A stretch of DNA of 42,120 nt from Puia sp. (GTDB taxonomy: Bacteria; Bacteroidota; Bacteroidia; Chitinophagales; Chitinophagaceae). Positions within the stretch are counted from its first letter, which is position 1, and every line of letters begins with the position of its first letter. The stretch lies in contig JARLGZ010000143.1 of the NCBI GenBank assembly GCA_031292515.1, positions 1-42,120 of the forward strand, in the 5' to 3' direction. The translations under genes and the position numbers were made by a program. The notes under the pieces were generated by a model. That model saw only the letters and a program-made list of their open reading frames with translations, was not told where the DNA came from and ran no database searches. Below are positions 9,033-18,130 of the stretch, piece after piece.

Positions 9033-9490
9033 AAACGATTAAACGTACAACCATTATTGAGGCCATAATAGTCTTATTTGTGATGCTATTCCTTTACACA
9101 GGAATTAGCAAAATAATGGACTACAGAATATTTAAAGTACAAATAGGCATGTCGCCAATCTTGAATCCGATCGCACCTGTAATTGCCGCGGCTTTACCAT
9201 GGGTTGAATTCTTAGCTGTCCTATTATTGATTGTCCCGCGGTGGCGTCTTATGGGATTAAAACTTTCACTTATCCTGATGACTTCTTTCACATTATACGT
9301 CATTGCCATATTAATTTTCAATAAGGATCTACCATGCAGTTGTGGAGGAATAATAGAATTAATGTCCTGGTCTCAGCATATCATCTTTAATGTGATTTTT
9401 ACAATACTGGCATTTGTAGGAATCCTATTGGAAAAAGGGATCCGGATGAATAACAAGAGAATGTTAGTCGCCATTCTAAAAAATATCTAA
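9029..9490 (+). CDS. MauE/DoxX-type redox-associated membrane protein
   Basis: A 153-residue protein with four predicted membrane segments (about 9-28, 46-70, 76-97, 115-135). It has the diagnostic CSCGG motif (Cys103, Cys105) followed by LMSWSQHIIFN. This matches MauE/DoxX-like proteins of Bacteroidota, which are thought to pass electrons to or from periplasmic thiols. The ATG at 9029 overlaps the previous stop and is preferred over upstream starts that would overlap that gene heavily. It lies between two GT-C-like proteins and 1.6 kb before a thioredoxin lipoprotein in the same operon. A role in forming or isomerising disulfides of exported proteins fits the four-Cys small proteins encoded next door; this link is inference. 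Confidence 0.82.
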   Translation: MKTIKRTTIIEAIIVLFVMLFLYTGISKIMDYRIFKVQIGMSPILNPIAPVIAAALPWVEFLAVLLLIVPRWRLMGLKLSLILMTSFTLYVIAILIFNKDLPCSCGGIIELMSWSQHIIFNVIFTILAFVGILLEKGIRMNNKRMLVAILKNI

Positions 9491-9492
9491 CT

Positions 9493-11052
9493 ATGTTATT
9501 TCAGGCTCCCACTACGTCCCAGTCATTCAACGAATGGCTCCGAACAAATTCCGAAAACCGGCTTTTATTAAGACTCTCGGCAGCTATTATCATTGGCCAA
9601 TTCCTCCTATTTAAGTTCTTCTATCCTTTCCCGAATTTCATGCCGCCAGATTCTTATTCCTATTTGGAAGCAGCCTTCCTAAACCAAATGATTAATATAT
9701 GGGCTATTGGCTATTCGAAATTCCTGCGTTTCTTCAGCAGCCTGACTAACTCCGACCTGGCGTTAGTATGGTTTCAATACATTCTTCTTGAGGCAAGCCT
9801 CCTTTACTTTCTGTTTTCAGCCCGTTTCCTGCTTTCGTTAGGCAAATGGCTCTTCCGCGTATTGGTTGCCCTCAGCATCATGAATCCGATGGTCTCACAG
9901 ATAAGCAACTTTATCGGCAGCGACACCCTATTTACAGCATTAAGCATCATCTGGTTTACCCAGTTAATGTGGATATTGTTTCGTCCGAATTGCCGACTGT
10001 TATTCTGGCATGCAATCGTATTATTTATAGCCTTTACGGTAAGGTACAATTCACTCTATTATCCAATTATAAGCATCATAGTGATAGTCTTATCAAATCT
10101 AAAAACCGGGTTGAAATGGCTTTCCGTTGGAATGATTACTTTATTATTGGGATGCTTTATTGTAACTACCGAATTGGCTTACCGTCAGGAAACAGGATAT
10201 TTGCAATACTCTGCCTTTGGAGGGTGGCAGATGGCAGCAAATGCATTGTATGGGTATGCGCACACAAAACCCGATTCTCCGGAAAATGTACCTGTCAAAT
10301 TCCGGGAACTTCATTCAATAGTAAATAAACAAATAGAGTCTATTAGCCATATCCCTGATTTTTTGCGGCCAGATCACAATGTCAGTGTATATTATTTGTG
10401 GGATTTCAATTCTCCTCTAAGACTCTATATGAACGAAAAGTGGAAAAAAGACTCCACTGGGACTTACTTTAAACATTGGGCCTCCATGGCTCCCCTTTAT
10501 GCTGAATATGGCCGATATCTTATCCTGCATCATCCGATTCCTTTTACAAAATACTTTTTATGGCCCAATCTGATCAAATATTACTCACCTCCTCTCGGAT
10601 TTATGGGGTCTTATAATCTAAAGAATGAACAAGTAGATCCTATAGCAGCCAAGTGGTTCGGATGGAATAGCAACAAGATATCGACACGTTTTAAGGGAAA
10701 GGATATAGATGTAATAAAACCATTTCCGATTATCATTGCCGTATCCAATCTCATTTTTGCATTAAGCTTTATAGGATTCATTATGCTGGGTGGAATGAAA
10801 AGATCAGGTCATTATATTAAGCGTCTTCTTTGGTGGATATTTCTGATATGGCTAAGTAATATGCTTTTTAGCGTATTCTCTGCTCCGATAGAATTGCGCT
10901 ATCAACTGTTTCCTATATTGGTTACTTTATTTTTCCTTATAATTCTTCTATCTTTTATTATTGAGAAAAGCAGGACAGTTAATGAAAAAATAGTTCACAG
11001 TAACGAAACACTTTCGACAGCTACCCCTAGTCAATATGAAATAAGAATCTAA
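9493..11052 (+). CDS. Multi-pass membrane protein, GT-C glycosyltransferase-like, copy 2
   Basis: A 519-residue polytopic membrane protein, clearly homologous along its whole length to the product of 7479-9032. The first-loop acidic motif is MPPDSYSYLEAA (Asp53). Shared blocks include the Y-IGYSKFLRFFSS segment, LALVWFQYILLE, IAFTVRYNSL, the soluble-loop WKKDS...FKHWASMAPLYAEYG and FLWPNLIKYYSPP. It starts 2 bases after the MauE stop, so the operon is tightly packed. The two copies have diverged more than the two peptidases, which points to different partners or substrates or an older duplication. GT-C activity is a structural guess. Confidence 0.65.
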   Translation: MLFQAPTTSQSFNEWLRTNSENRLLLRLSAAIIIGQFLLFKFFYPFPNFMPPDSYSYLEAAFLNQMINIWAIGYSKFLRFFSSLTNSDLALVWFQYILLEASLLYFLFSARFLLSLGKWLFRVLVALSIMNPMVSQISNFIGSDTLFTALSIIWFTQLMWILFRPNCRLLFWHAIVLFIAFTVRYNSLYYPIISIIVIVLSNLKTGLKWLSVGMITLLLGCFIVTTELAYRQETGYLQYSAFGGWQMAANALYGYAHTKPDSPENVPVKFRELHSIVNKQIESISHIPDFLRPDHNVSVYYLWDFNSPLRLYMNEKWKKDSTGTYFKHWASMAPLYAEYGRYLILHHPIPFTKYFLWPNLIKYYSPPLGFMGSYNLKNEQVDPIAAKWFGWNSNKISTRFKGKDIDVIKPFPIIIAVSNLIFALSFIGFIMLGGMKRSGHYIKRLLWWIFLIWLSNMLFSVFSAPIELRYQLFPILVTLFFLIILLSFIIEKSRTVNEKIVHSNETLSTATPSQYEIRI

Positions 11053-11063
11053 AAAATAATAAA

Positions 11064-11558
11064 ATGAAAAAAATAATTCTCTTCCTGGCACTTGCAAGCA
11101 CTGTCGGTTGCCGCGATCATAAGAACGAGATAAAGACTGGTTTTGAAGGCAAACCATTGCCTTCTTTTAATGTCTTGTTGATGGACAGTACAACAAAGTT
11201 AAATACAGAAAATATCCCATCGGGTGAACCAGTCGTAGTTTTTTATTTCAACCCATATTGTCCTTTTTGCAGGGCGCAGACAGAGGAAATGCTTGGAAAC
11301 ATTAAATCTCTAAAGAATATCCGATTTTACCTGGTATCGAATTTTCCTTTCGAAATGATAAAAAAATATTATTCCGATTTTCAACTAAATAAATACTCGA
11401 ATATTACAGTCGTACAAGATTACGACGCATATTTTGGCAATTATTACAAAGCGCCTGGTGTACCATATATCGCCATTTATAATAAGGAAAAGATATTGAA
11501 GAAGGCATTTATCGGGCAATTGGGCTCGAGTGATATAAAAAGTCTCTCAGTCGAATAA
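11064..11558 (+). CDS. Thioredoxin-fold lipoprotein (TlpA/redoxin-like)
   Basis: A 164-residue lipoprotein. It has a short signal with lipobox LALASTVGC (lipidated Cys16), then a thioredoxin fold with active-site CPFC (Cys66, Cys69) in 'FYFNPYCPFC' and a cis-Pro loop in 'APGVPYIAIYN'. It is expected to be membrane-anchored in the periplasm. It is last in the four-gene operon, 11 bases after the second GT-C-like gene, and 120 bases before the third DUF6520 gene. With the MauE-like protein it forms a plausible electron-transfer pair acting on cysteine-containing exported proteins. Whether it is a reductase or an oxidase cannot be told from the motif. Confidence 0.85.
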   Translation: MKKIILFLALASTVGCRDHKNEIKTGFEGKPLPSFNVLLMDSTTKLNTENIPSGEPVVVFYFNPYCPFCRAQTEEMLGNIKSLKNIRFYLVSNFPFEMIKKYYSDFQLNKYSNITVVQDYDAYFGNYYKAPGVPYIAIYNKEKILKKAFIGQLGSSDIKSLSVE

Positions 11559-11608
11559 AATATGTTGTGCAACAATTCCGGTATTGGCCTGATCAGTCAA
11601 TACCTAGA

Positions 11609-11677
11609 CAACGTGGGGATGCCGAAAACCACCATAATAGAGTAGGCATTATTATCTATTTTCTAAAACTCATCATC
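11609..11677 (+). promoter_or_regulatory. Conserved leader of DUF6520 gene, copy B
   Basis: This is the second occurrence of the block found at 3692-3759 and it ends directly at the ATG at 11678. It allows independent transcription or translation control of the small protein although the gene follows the thioredoxin lipoprotein on the same strand. Confidence 0.6.
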
Positions 11678-11947
11678 ATGAAAAAAGCAAGAATCATGCT
11701 CTCGGCGCTCGCCGTTGTAGCTGTCGTCGGGGGCGCCCTGGCATTTAAAGCGAAGACAGTCAGTCAATTTTATTGTGTCGACGCAGTAAGCGGCACTTGC
11801 GGAACCTTCTATGGAACCAACGGTGAAGCAAATCCAACTACTGCTGTTGCCGCCTCATTGCTTTATTACACAATTACGACCAACATCACAGCTTGCCCGA
11901 ATGCACAATGCCCTTCGACACAGCAAGAAAGATTAACGAAGGAATAG
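11678..11947 (+). CDS. Small secreted four-cysteine protein, DUF6520 family (copy 3)
   Basis: An 89-residue exported protein starting MKKARIMLSALAVVAVVGG, with a GGALAFKAK signal boundary. Four cysteines keep the copy-2 spacing (C-x7-C and C-x4-C), and the C-terminus RLTKE matches copy 1. The ATG at 11678 is chosen because it aligns with the copy-2 start and sits directly behind the shared leader. Upstream in-frame starts would translate the conserved leader. A hairpin terminator follows at 12042-12079 and then a convergent S9 peptidase, the same layout as at 3760-6933. Confidence 0.82.
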   Translation: MKKARIMLSALAVVAVVGGALAFKAKTVSQFYCVDAVSGTCGTFYGTNGEANPTTAVAASLLYYTITTNITACPNAQCPSTQQERLTKE

Positions 11948-12041
11948 CAAAATCAAGATTATACCAAGGTGAAAAATTATTGCAGAAATTATAAATAAAG
12001 GTTGTCTGCAGTAATGTATTGAGCTATGTTAGTCGATGCCA

Positions 12042-12079
12042 GGGAGGGTGAATGTACTATATCCTTCATCCTCCCTTTT
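12042..12079 (+). terminator. Intrinsic terminator after DUF6520 copy 3
   Basis: An 11-bp stem with one G-T wobble (GGGAGGGTGAA at 12042-12052 with TTCATCCTCCC at 12065-12075) is followed by TTTT. Its position equals that of the terminator at 4111, but the stem sequence is unrelated. Confidence 0.7.
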
Positions 12080-12093
12080 ACATTAGCTCTTTT

Positions 12094-14850
12094 CTAGCGG
12101 TTCGTATCAAATTCATAGCCGGTTTCTATTCCCTTTAGTTTAGCCGGGATTCCTCGGGTCATCCATGCGGGCGCCGGTCTATCCTTCAGATAGTGATCAA
12201 AGAATTGGGTCACCCGGATTGTAAAGTCTTCCGCATCCCTGCCAAAGACGCCATGACCGCCATGATCGTATTGCAACAGCCACACTTTCTTACCCAGTCG
12301 ACGCAAGGCGATAAAAAACTCCACGGCCCGCTCCCAATCTGTATCGAATTTACAATAAAATATCAGCAAAGGGCTTGTAACCTGGTCAGCCTGGAAGATA
12401 GGGGAGTTCTTGATCCATAGGTCCGGGCGTTGCCAAAGTGTCGATCCGATATCATCGCGTTCATACCTTTCCAATGAGTTACTACCTGTTCCATCCAGAA
12501 ATAAAGAATTACTGATGAGATCAACGCCGTTGTGACCGGCGGCGCCTGACAGAACCGCCGCAAACTGGTGGGTATGGGTCACCAGGTAGTTGGTCTCCGC
12601 TCCACCCCAGCTATGACCCGTTAGAGCCATCCGGTGGACATCCACGTACGGTAGTTCTGACAATCTCCGGGCAGCCGAAACGATTGTGGCGCATACACTT
12701 GGACCCATCTCCCCATTCCTGTAATAGATATCCGGGGTGAACACCAGGTAGCCCCTGCTCACAAACCACGGTATGTTGATATGGGCGCTCTCCGTATACT
12801 CGGGTTGCGGAAACTCGTAAACCCGGTGTGACAACTGCTGATAATAGTTGAATAGGACCGGGTATCTCTTATGCGGGTCGAAGTTCGTTGGTTTGTACAG
12901 CACCCCCTGGGCTGTGATGCCATCGGGTTGGGTCCAGCTCACCAACTCTGTCGTTAGCCAGTTGTAGTCCCTCTGTGGCTGTAGATCCGTCAATGCCCGG
13001 TAAGTTCTAAAATCATGGGTCAGATAATAGTTCGGCGCATCCGTGGCCGTACTGCGTAGCACCAGCCAGGTATTAGTCGCCAAGGCTTTTAACGGCTTTA
13101 GTCCTTCACTGAATTCATTGGGCGCAATGCAGATCATCCCGGATTTATGCCAAAGGGTCCAAGGCCCCATCGATAGAAATGTAGGATCTTTCCAGCCAGA
13201 GAGATCCACCCGGTAAAAGCCGTTATATTTAGTCTTTGTATCAAAGGCTACCAGCAGCAAGGTATCTCCCGGCAGGTAAATAGTCGTATTCCCATTGATA
13301 GATATGCTCTGATCGTCCACTACCCGCAGCTTGGTATGATGCAGACGCCCGTAACCTCGCGTAATATTGACCGGCTTGTGCCCCTCCAGTGACAACTTCC
13401 AGATATCGTAGTTGCCACTCACCAGTAGCGCCGTGTCTCCCGGCAACCACCCCACCACCCCAACGGCGTCCGTGGGACCTGCTGCAGGCCCTTTGCCCCG
13501 GGTATATGAAAAATCATCCGTCCACGCCAACCAGCGGGCAGGAATCCCAGACGATAGCTTGCACTCTTTGCCGGTCCGAAGATCATAACTGAAATAGTTG
13601 CCCTCCCGACCGGCATCATAGTACACCAGGTACCGGCCGTCCGGGGAAAATACAAACTCGCTGTACCCCACGGTCCCGAGCGGAATCCGAGAACCATCGC
13701 GCAGCGAGACCAGCCAGTTGCTGTCAGGACGCTCCAGCCAGAACCGGTCCCCTGGATTGTTGTTCCGGTTCACCACCACATAGTCTCCTGCTGGTTGCCT
13801 GGCCTGGATGCTCTCCGACCCATATTCCAGCCGAATCACCGGACCGCCACCGGTGGCGATGACCGCCGTGTACACGGCCGGTGATCCGTTTTTTATTTGA
13901 TAGAGCTGCGCCGACTGAAGCAGGCTGTCCTGGTAACTCCAGACATCCACACTGATCGCGTCGGGCGCTGGTTTGGGCGCCACCTCGTGGCTTACCAGTC
14001 CAATAAAAATATGCCCCCCGTCTGCGCTGAACTGAAGTCTCCCTCCATCTACCGACAGGCCACCTCCGATACCCCCCGGACCGTCAGATGCCCGTTCCTC
14101 AGGTTTATCCATCCCCAACCGGTAATGCGATATCGTATGCGCTGTACGTTCTCCGGCCTGCCGGCCCGTCATAAAAGCCACCTGGGTACCTAAGCGGTCC
14201 ATCGCGTAGGCTTGGAGCTTTACTCCCGGATGGTCCCGGTCAGACCAGATAACAGATAATGATCCCGCCGGCAGGGGTATCCGTTCCAGAGTAGTAACCA
14301 CCTGATCGTTTGTCTTTGTCTCCCGTTTAACCAGCAACCCGTCTTCTGCTTCATCCAGCAGGTAGCCCGCGACATTCCCGAAACGATGCTCCTGCCCGCT
14401 GCCCATGTCTCGCAGCACCAGTTCATGGCCGGTTCCGGCCAGTTGATATACCAGCCAACGGCCTGAAACGCTTTGGCTATAGAAAACCACCCCTGCAATG
14501 CCCGACATCCCTTCAACGCCTAATGACAAAAAATACAGCGTATCCGACCGCAGGAAAATAAACTGTCTGCTGTCGGTCGAAAAGACCCCACCGGATACGC
14601 CTGGAAACTCTTTCTTCCATTCCCCTCCCGTCGCCCGGACGACCATTGTCCCACTGCCCACGGGTACGTTCTCAACGATGTACATCATAAATCGCCCATC
14701 CCCGCTGATGCCAGGATAACGGCTCAGCCAAGGCCAATGATGGATCGCCACACTGTCGATTACTGGTTTCAATAAAAGCCTATAATCATTTTGTCCAAAA
14801 ACAATCCCGTATGACAAAAATAGTAGACACGAAAAAAATATAACCCTCAT
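12094..14850 (-). CDS. Secreted prolyl-oligopeptidase-like (S9) serine peptidase, copy 2
   Basis: A 918-residue paralogue of 4150-6933. It has a signal peptide (MRVIFFSCLLFLSYGIVFGQ), a propeller-like middle with 'FSPDGRYLVYYDAG' blades, and a C-terminal hydrolase with GHSWGG (Ser747), an acid candidate in CKFDTDW and a His in DHGGHGV. The coding sequence is distinctly GC-richer at third codon positions than copy 1 although the proteins align end to end. The two copies have thus had different compositional histories, or one arrived by transfer. It is convergent with DUF6520 copy 3, repeating the arrangement of the first module. Confidence 0.85.
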   Translation of the reverse strand: MRVIFFSCLLFLSYGIVFGQNDYRLLLKPVIDSVAIHHWPWLSRYPGISGDGRFMMYIVENVPVGSGTMVVRATGGEWKKEFPGVSGGVFSTDSRQFIFLRSDTLYFLSLGVEGMSGIAGVVFYSQSVSGRWLVYQLAGTGHELVLRDMGSGQEHRFGNVAGYLLDEAEDGLLVKRETKTNDQVVTTLERIPLPAGSLSVIWSDRDHPGVKLQAYAMDRLGTQVAFMTGRQAGERTAHTISHYRLGMDKPEERASDGPGGIGGGLSVDGGRLQFSADGGHIFIGLVSHEVAPKPAPDAISVDVWSYQDSLLQSAQLYQIKNGSPAVYTAVIATGGGPVIRLEYGSESIQARQPAGDYVVVNRNNNPGDRFWLERPDSNWLVSLRDGSRIPLGTVGYSEFVFSPDGRYLVYYDAGREGNYFSYDLRTGKECKLSSGIPARWLAWTDDFSYTRGKGPAAGPTDAVGVVGWLPGDTALLVSGNYDIWKLSLEGHKPVNITRGYGRLHHTKLRVVDDQSISINGNTTIYLPGDTLLLVAFDTKTKYNGFYRVDLSGWKDPTFLSMGPWTLWHKSGMICIAPNEFSEGLKPLKALATNTWLVLRSTATDAPNYYLTHDFRTYRALTDLQPQRDYNWLTTELVSWTQPDGITAQGVLYKPTNFDPHKRYPVLFNYYQQLSHRVYEFPQPEYTESAHINIPWFVSRGYLVFTPDIYYRNGEMGPSVCATIVSAARRLSELPYVDVHRMALTGHSWGGAETNYLVTHTHQFAAVLSGAAGHNGVDLISNSLFLDGTGSNSLERYERDDIGSTLWQRPDLWIKNSPIFQADQVTSPLLIFYCKFDTDWERAVEFFIALRRLGKKVWLLQYDHGGHGVFGRDAEDFTIRVTQFFDHYLKDRPAPAWMTRGIPAKLKGIETGYEFDTNR

Positions 14851-15174
14851 AGAGCCGCTCCAGTTAATTTAAATCAATAACTTCTACCCAATTCACCCTA
14901 ATACGGGGAATAGTAGATTTAACTAGTTCGAAAACAAGAAATAAAGGACTGCATATTGGGAAAAAACATTGTAAATCGTCTCTCATTTCGATAGAAATAG
15001 ACGGTATTAACTGAAAGTAACTTGAGATCGGCTGTTCGCAATTTCTGAGCAATTAAATGCGGGCCAAAAATGGGCTACCTAGTTGTCATAGTTGCGATCA
15101 GTTACTTTTCATGATATTAACAGCTTAATTTTAGAGTTTTAAAAACTGATATACTACTTTATGCAATGCTCCCA
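14851..15174 (-). promoter_or_regulatory. Upstream region of peptidase 2
   Basis: This 324-base gene-free AT-rich stretch lies between the end of the SusCD-linked thioredoxin and the peptidase start. The part next to the peptidase resembles 6934-7004. No clear terminator for the thioredoxin transcript is seen; a weak AGTTTT/AAAACT palindrome lies near 15138-15150. Confidence 0.4.
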
Positions 15175-16593
15175 TCAAATTAATCCCATGCCAAAAATAT
15201 CTTCGCGATCTATATATCTAGGCCAAGTAGAGGTGCCCCTCTTTATCTTTTCAAGGGTAGCTTGAAACTCTTTGATAAGAAACTCAGGCTCTTTCCATTC
15301 TATCGTATTTTTAAGAGCTTCTTCCTCCTGCTTAATAGCTTCCTGGTCCCTTCCAGCTTTAAACAAAAGGTTTGCATAGGTATCCTGGTAGGCAAAAGGT
15401 GCACCACCATTTTCTTTAACCCTTTCAACGACCCCCTTCATGCATTCAATAGCAGCGTCTATTTGCTCCTTATCTACACTTCTTTTGAATATTACACTCC
15501 AGCAAATAGAATTAACTTCCAGATCTTCACCTTCACTGTTAGCATCCATCGTATATTTTTTTACCAACTCAGTGAACCATTTAGCACAATCTGACCAATG
15601 ATGATAGTCTTCGCACCATTTGATTTTTGCCTTCAAAATATTCTCTTCTGCATATGATTTATTATATTTCTCCGCAATAGAACTAGTAAGTTTACCCCAA
15701 TCTGGCTCGTTAAACTCTACAGGATGGCTGGCGGTATTTCGGACAGCAGTAACTAAATTTACAACAGGATTAATTTCCTCCATAAATATTATCCGTCCTA
15801 CAACGGATTGTGCGTAGCCATTTTTATGCATTGTTGCATTAACCCTCTCGCCATCTTGATAAAACAGCAAAAAGAATTTGTTTTGAGAATTTTTAATATT
15901 AGATGAAAGGAACGAAATATTTTTCTTTGAATAGAGACTATCTCGACTTATCCCCGACAAATAATCAAAATAGTCTTTAGAGAGAACCGAAGAAACATCC
16001 TCCTGATGTAATATTTCAGCGGTATCAATCATAAAAGGCATAATATCAAAGTTTTTTTTCCCTCGCCAATAATCAGACAACATTTTATAATAGGTCAAAA
16101 ACGGATGTGATGCGTTTGGATTAATAGCATTTGATGCCAAAGAAATAAAATCATGTGCACTTCTATATCCTGTAGCCCTATCTAACAACTGACCTTTAGG
16201 AGAAAAGAATAAAAAAGTTGGGAAAGCAGAGATACCATATTCCTTCTCAATAAATTTAACGTCTCTATATCTTTTACTTATCTGATCATTATCATTTTTA
16301 GTACTATCCATTTGCATCTTTATTGAAATAAAATGACGATTTATATAGGAACCTACCTCGTTATTAATGTATACATCTTTATCCATTAATTTACACGGCC
16401 CACACCATGTCGTATAGCAGTCAACTAAAATATATTTTTGCTCCTTTTTTGCTTTAAGAATAGCCTGTTTCCAACTCAACCTATTCAGAAACTCTACGCC
16501 TTTATCCGTCGAATCATTCGATCTTTCTATTTTCTCTATTTGAGCATTTAACAACGATGGCACAAGTGCAATTAAAATGAATAATCGTTTCAT
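15175..16593 (-). CDS. Secreted thioredoxin-family protein, last gene of the SusCD operon
   Basis: About 472 residues from the start MKRLFILIALVPSLLNAQ, which gives a clean signal peptide. An ATG four codons upstream (16605) is also possible. The thioredoxin domain holds WCGPC in 'VDCYTTWCGPCKLM' (Cys64 and Cys67 by this start) and a cis-Pro in 'ISAFPTFLFF'. The remaining 300 residues are helical, TPR-like ('YANLLFKAGRDQEAIKQEEEAL') without catalytic motifs. This is the Bacteroidota type of periplasmic thioredoxin with a long C-terminal extension. It follows SusD by 29 bases, so it is probably co-transcribed. Its presence argues that the SusCD cargo contains cysteines or disulfides, which is inference. 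Confidence 0.82.
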   Translation of the reverse strand: MKRLFILIALVPSLLNAQIEKIERSNDSTDKGVEFLNRLSWKQAILKAKKEQKYILVDCYTTWCGPCKLMDKDVYINNEVGSYINRHFISIKMQMDSTKNDNDQISKRYRDVKFIEKEYGISAFPTFLFFSPKGQLLDRATGYRSAHDFISLASNAINPNASHPFLTYYKMLSDYWRGKKNFDIMPFMIDTAEILHQEDVSSVLSKDYFDYLSGISRDSLYSKKNISFLSSNIKNSQNKFFLLFYQDGERVNATMHKNGYAQSVVGRIIFMEEINPVVNLVTAVRNTASHPVEFNEPDWGKLTSSIAEKYNKSYAEENILKAKIKWCEDYHHWSDCAKWFTELVKKYTMDANSEGEDLEVNSICWSVIFKRSVDKEQIDAAIECMKGVVERVKENGGAPFAYQDTYANLLFKAGRDQEAIKQEEEALKNTIEWKEPEFLIKEFQATLEKIKRGTSTWPRYIDREDIFGMGLI

Positions 16594-16622
16594 TTTATAG
16601 ATCATTTTTTAGTGTCTATTTG

Positions 16623-18095
16623 TCAATTGCCATACCCTTGGTTTTGAATAAGATTACGGTCTTCCAAGATATCGGTGTATAGAATTGGATACAATTGTTG
16701 AAATGAATTCCACGCGAGACCAGCTGATTTTATCGGTGTCGCATAAGTCATAACCGAGTCAACTGACGATGTCCTTTTAAGATCCAACCAACGATGCCCC
16801 CATTCAGTAAACAACTCTACCTGACGTTCATGTAAAATTGATGAAAGCAAAGACGTATAGTCTCCAGAAGTAGTATTCCCGAGCATAGACCTTGCTCTAA
16901 TCACATCTATGTCAGCCTGCGCACCAGTCAAATCATTTTGCTGAGCTCTCGCCTCTGCACGAATAAGATATTGCTCTCCTAGCCTGAATACCATTAAGTA
17001 TTCCGTGAGAGGAGCACCATAAGCTGCACTTTTATACTTATACGGGTAATAAAATGTATCATTGCCCACTATTACACTGTCTATCCAATTGAAACGACGT
17101 AGGTCGCCAGGCTCAAATTTTCCCAATAATTGATTACTCAAATAAACAGGATAGTTAGCATTTGGGCCTGAAGAAGGAAGTATGAACACCCATGCATCCT
17201 GCGTATTAAGCTCAGAATTTATAGGCTGCAATTGCCAAATAGCCTCCGAACTATTTGCCAGAAAAACATTCCCGATGCTTGACAAACTAAATGTCGGATT
17301 GTTTATCAAAGAATCAGATTCATTTTCCGCATCAGCCCAATCTTTAATATATAAATATGTCCGAGCAAGCAAAGCCATTGCCGCCCATTTTGTAGGCCGG
17401 ACTTTCTGAACGTTTCCAGAACTATAAACCTGCAAATTCCCATCCAAGTAGCTGGCGTTTAATAACCCCTCAGCAGTTTTCAAATCTGTAATAACCTGTT
17501 GATATATCTGAGGTTTTGGTGCTCTTGAAAGCGACTCATTCGTCTTGTAGTCTGTCGTAGTAATAAGAGGTGCATCACCGAACAAATTAGCCAAATAAAA
17601 ATAAATAAAAGCCCGCATAAAATAAGACTCCCCAAGCAGCTGTTGTTTAATAGAAACTGTAATGGCAGTTGAGTTGCTGATTCCTTCAATCGCTGCGTTG
17701 CAAGTATAAATATAATTATAGGCCGGGGACCAGTAGTCACTACCTACAGTCCCCTTGGTCGTTGAATATAAAGAATTGGTGTAATAACTATACCAACTAC
17801 TTGTGTTTGAAATTCCACTATACAAAGTTAATTCGTCTGCCGAAAGACCGGAAAAAAAAGAGATCCCCGTACTACCTGTAAAAACAGATCCAGGTGTCGA
17901 CATAGCAGTATAAATACCAGTAAGCACAGCAATTGCAGAAGCATCATTCCCGTACACATTCGCTTGATTTACACTTGTAAGCGGAGCATCTACTGTCACA
18001 AGTTTTTTGCATCCAATTATGCCAAAAACAATAAAAACGCCAATCCACAATCGATTTAAATTGGTTATTCTAAATATTCTAAATAATAAAATCAT
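16623..18095 (-). CDS. SusD/RagB-family surface lipoprotein
   Basis: A 490-residue lipoprotein whose signal ends at lipobox FGIIGC. It carries the hallmark SusD N-terminus 'KKLVTVDAPLTSVNQANVYGNDASAIAVLTGIY', the conserved 'ESYFMRAFIYFYLANLFGDAPL' helix, and the C-terminal 'ERQVELFTEWGHRWLDLKR' followed by a short loop to the end. SusD proteins sit as lids on SusC at the cell surface and bind the substrate before import. The gene lies 35 bases after SusC. Substrate class cannot be read from sequence. No carbohydrate-degrading enzyme lies in this operon, whereas secreted peptidases and a thioredoxin do, so a peptide cargo (RagAB-like) is plausible. Confidence 0.92.
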   Translation of the reverse strand: MILLFRIFRITNLNRLWIGVFIVFGIIGCKKLVTVDAPLTSVNQANVYGNDASAIAVLTGIYTAMSTPGSVFTGSTGISFFSGLSADELTLYSGISNTSSWYSYYTNSLYSTTKGTVGSDYWSPAYNYIYTCNAAIEGISNSTAITVSIKQQLLGESYFMRAFIYFYLANLFGDAPLITTTDYKTNESLSRAPKPQIYQQVITDLKTAEGLLNASYLDGNLQVYSSGNVQKVRPTKWAAMALLARTYLYIKDWADAENESDSLINNPTFSLSSIGNVFLANSSEAIWQLQPINSELNTQDAWVFILPSSGPNANYPVYLSNQLLGKFEPGDLRRFNWIDSVIVGNDTFYYPYKYKSAAYGAPLTEYLMVFRLGEQYLIRAEARAQQNDLTGAQADIDVIRARSMLGNTTSGDYTSLLSSILHERQVELFTEWGHRWLDLKRTSSVDSVMTYATPIKSAGLAWNSFQQLYPILYTDILEDRNLIQNQGYGN

Positions 18096-18130
18096 AACAT
18101 TTCATTTAATGAAATCATATCTAATCAATT

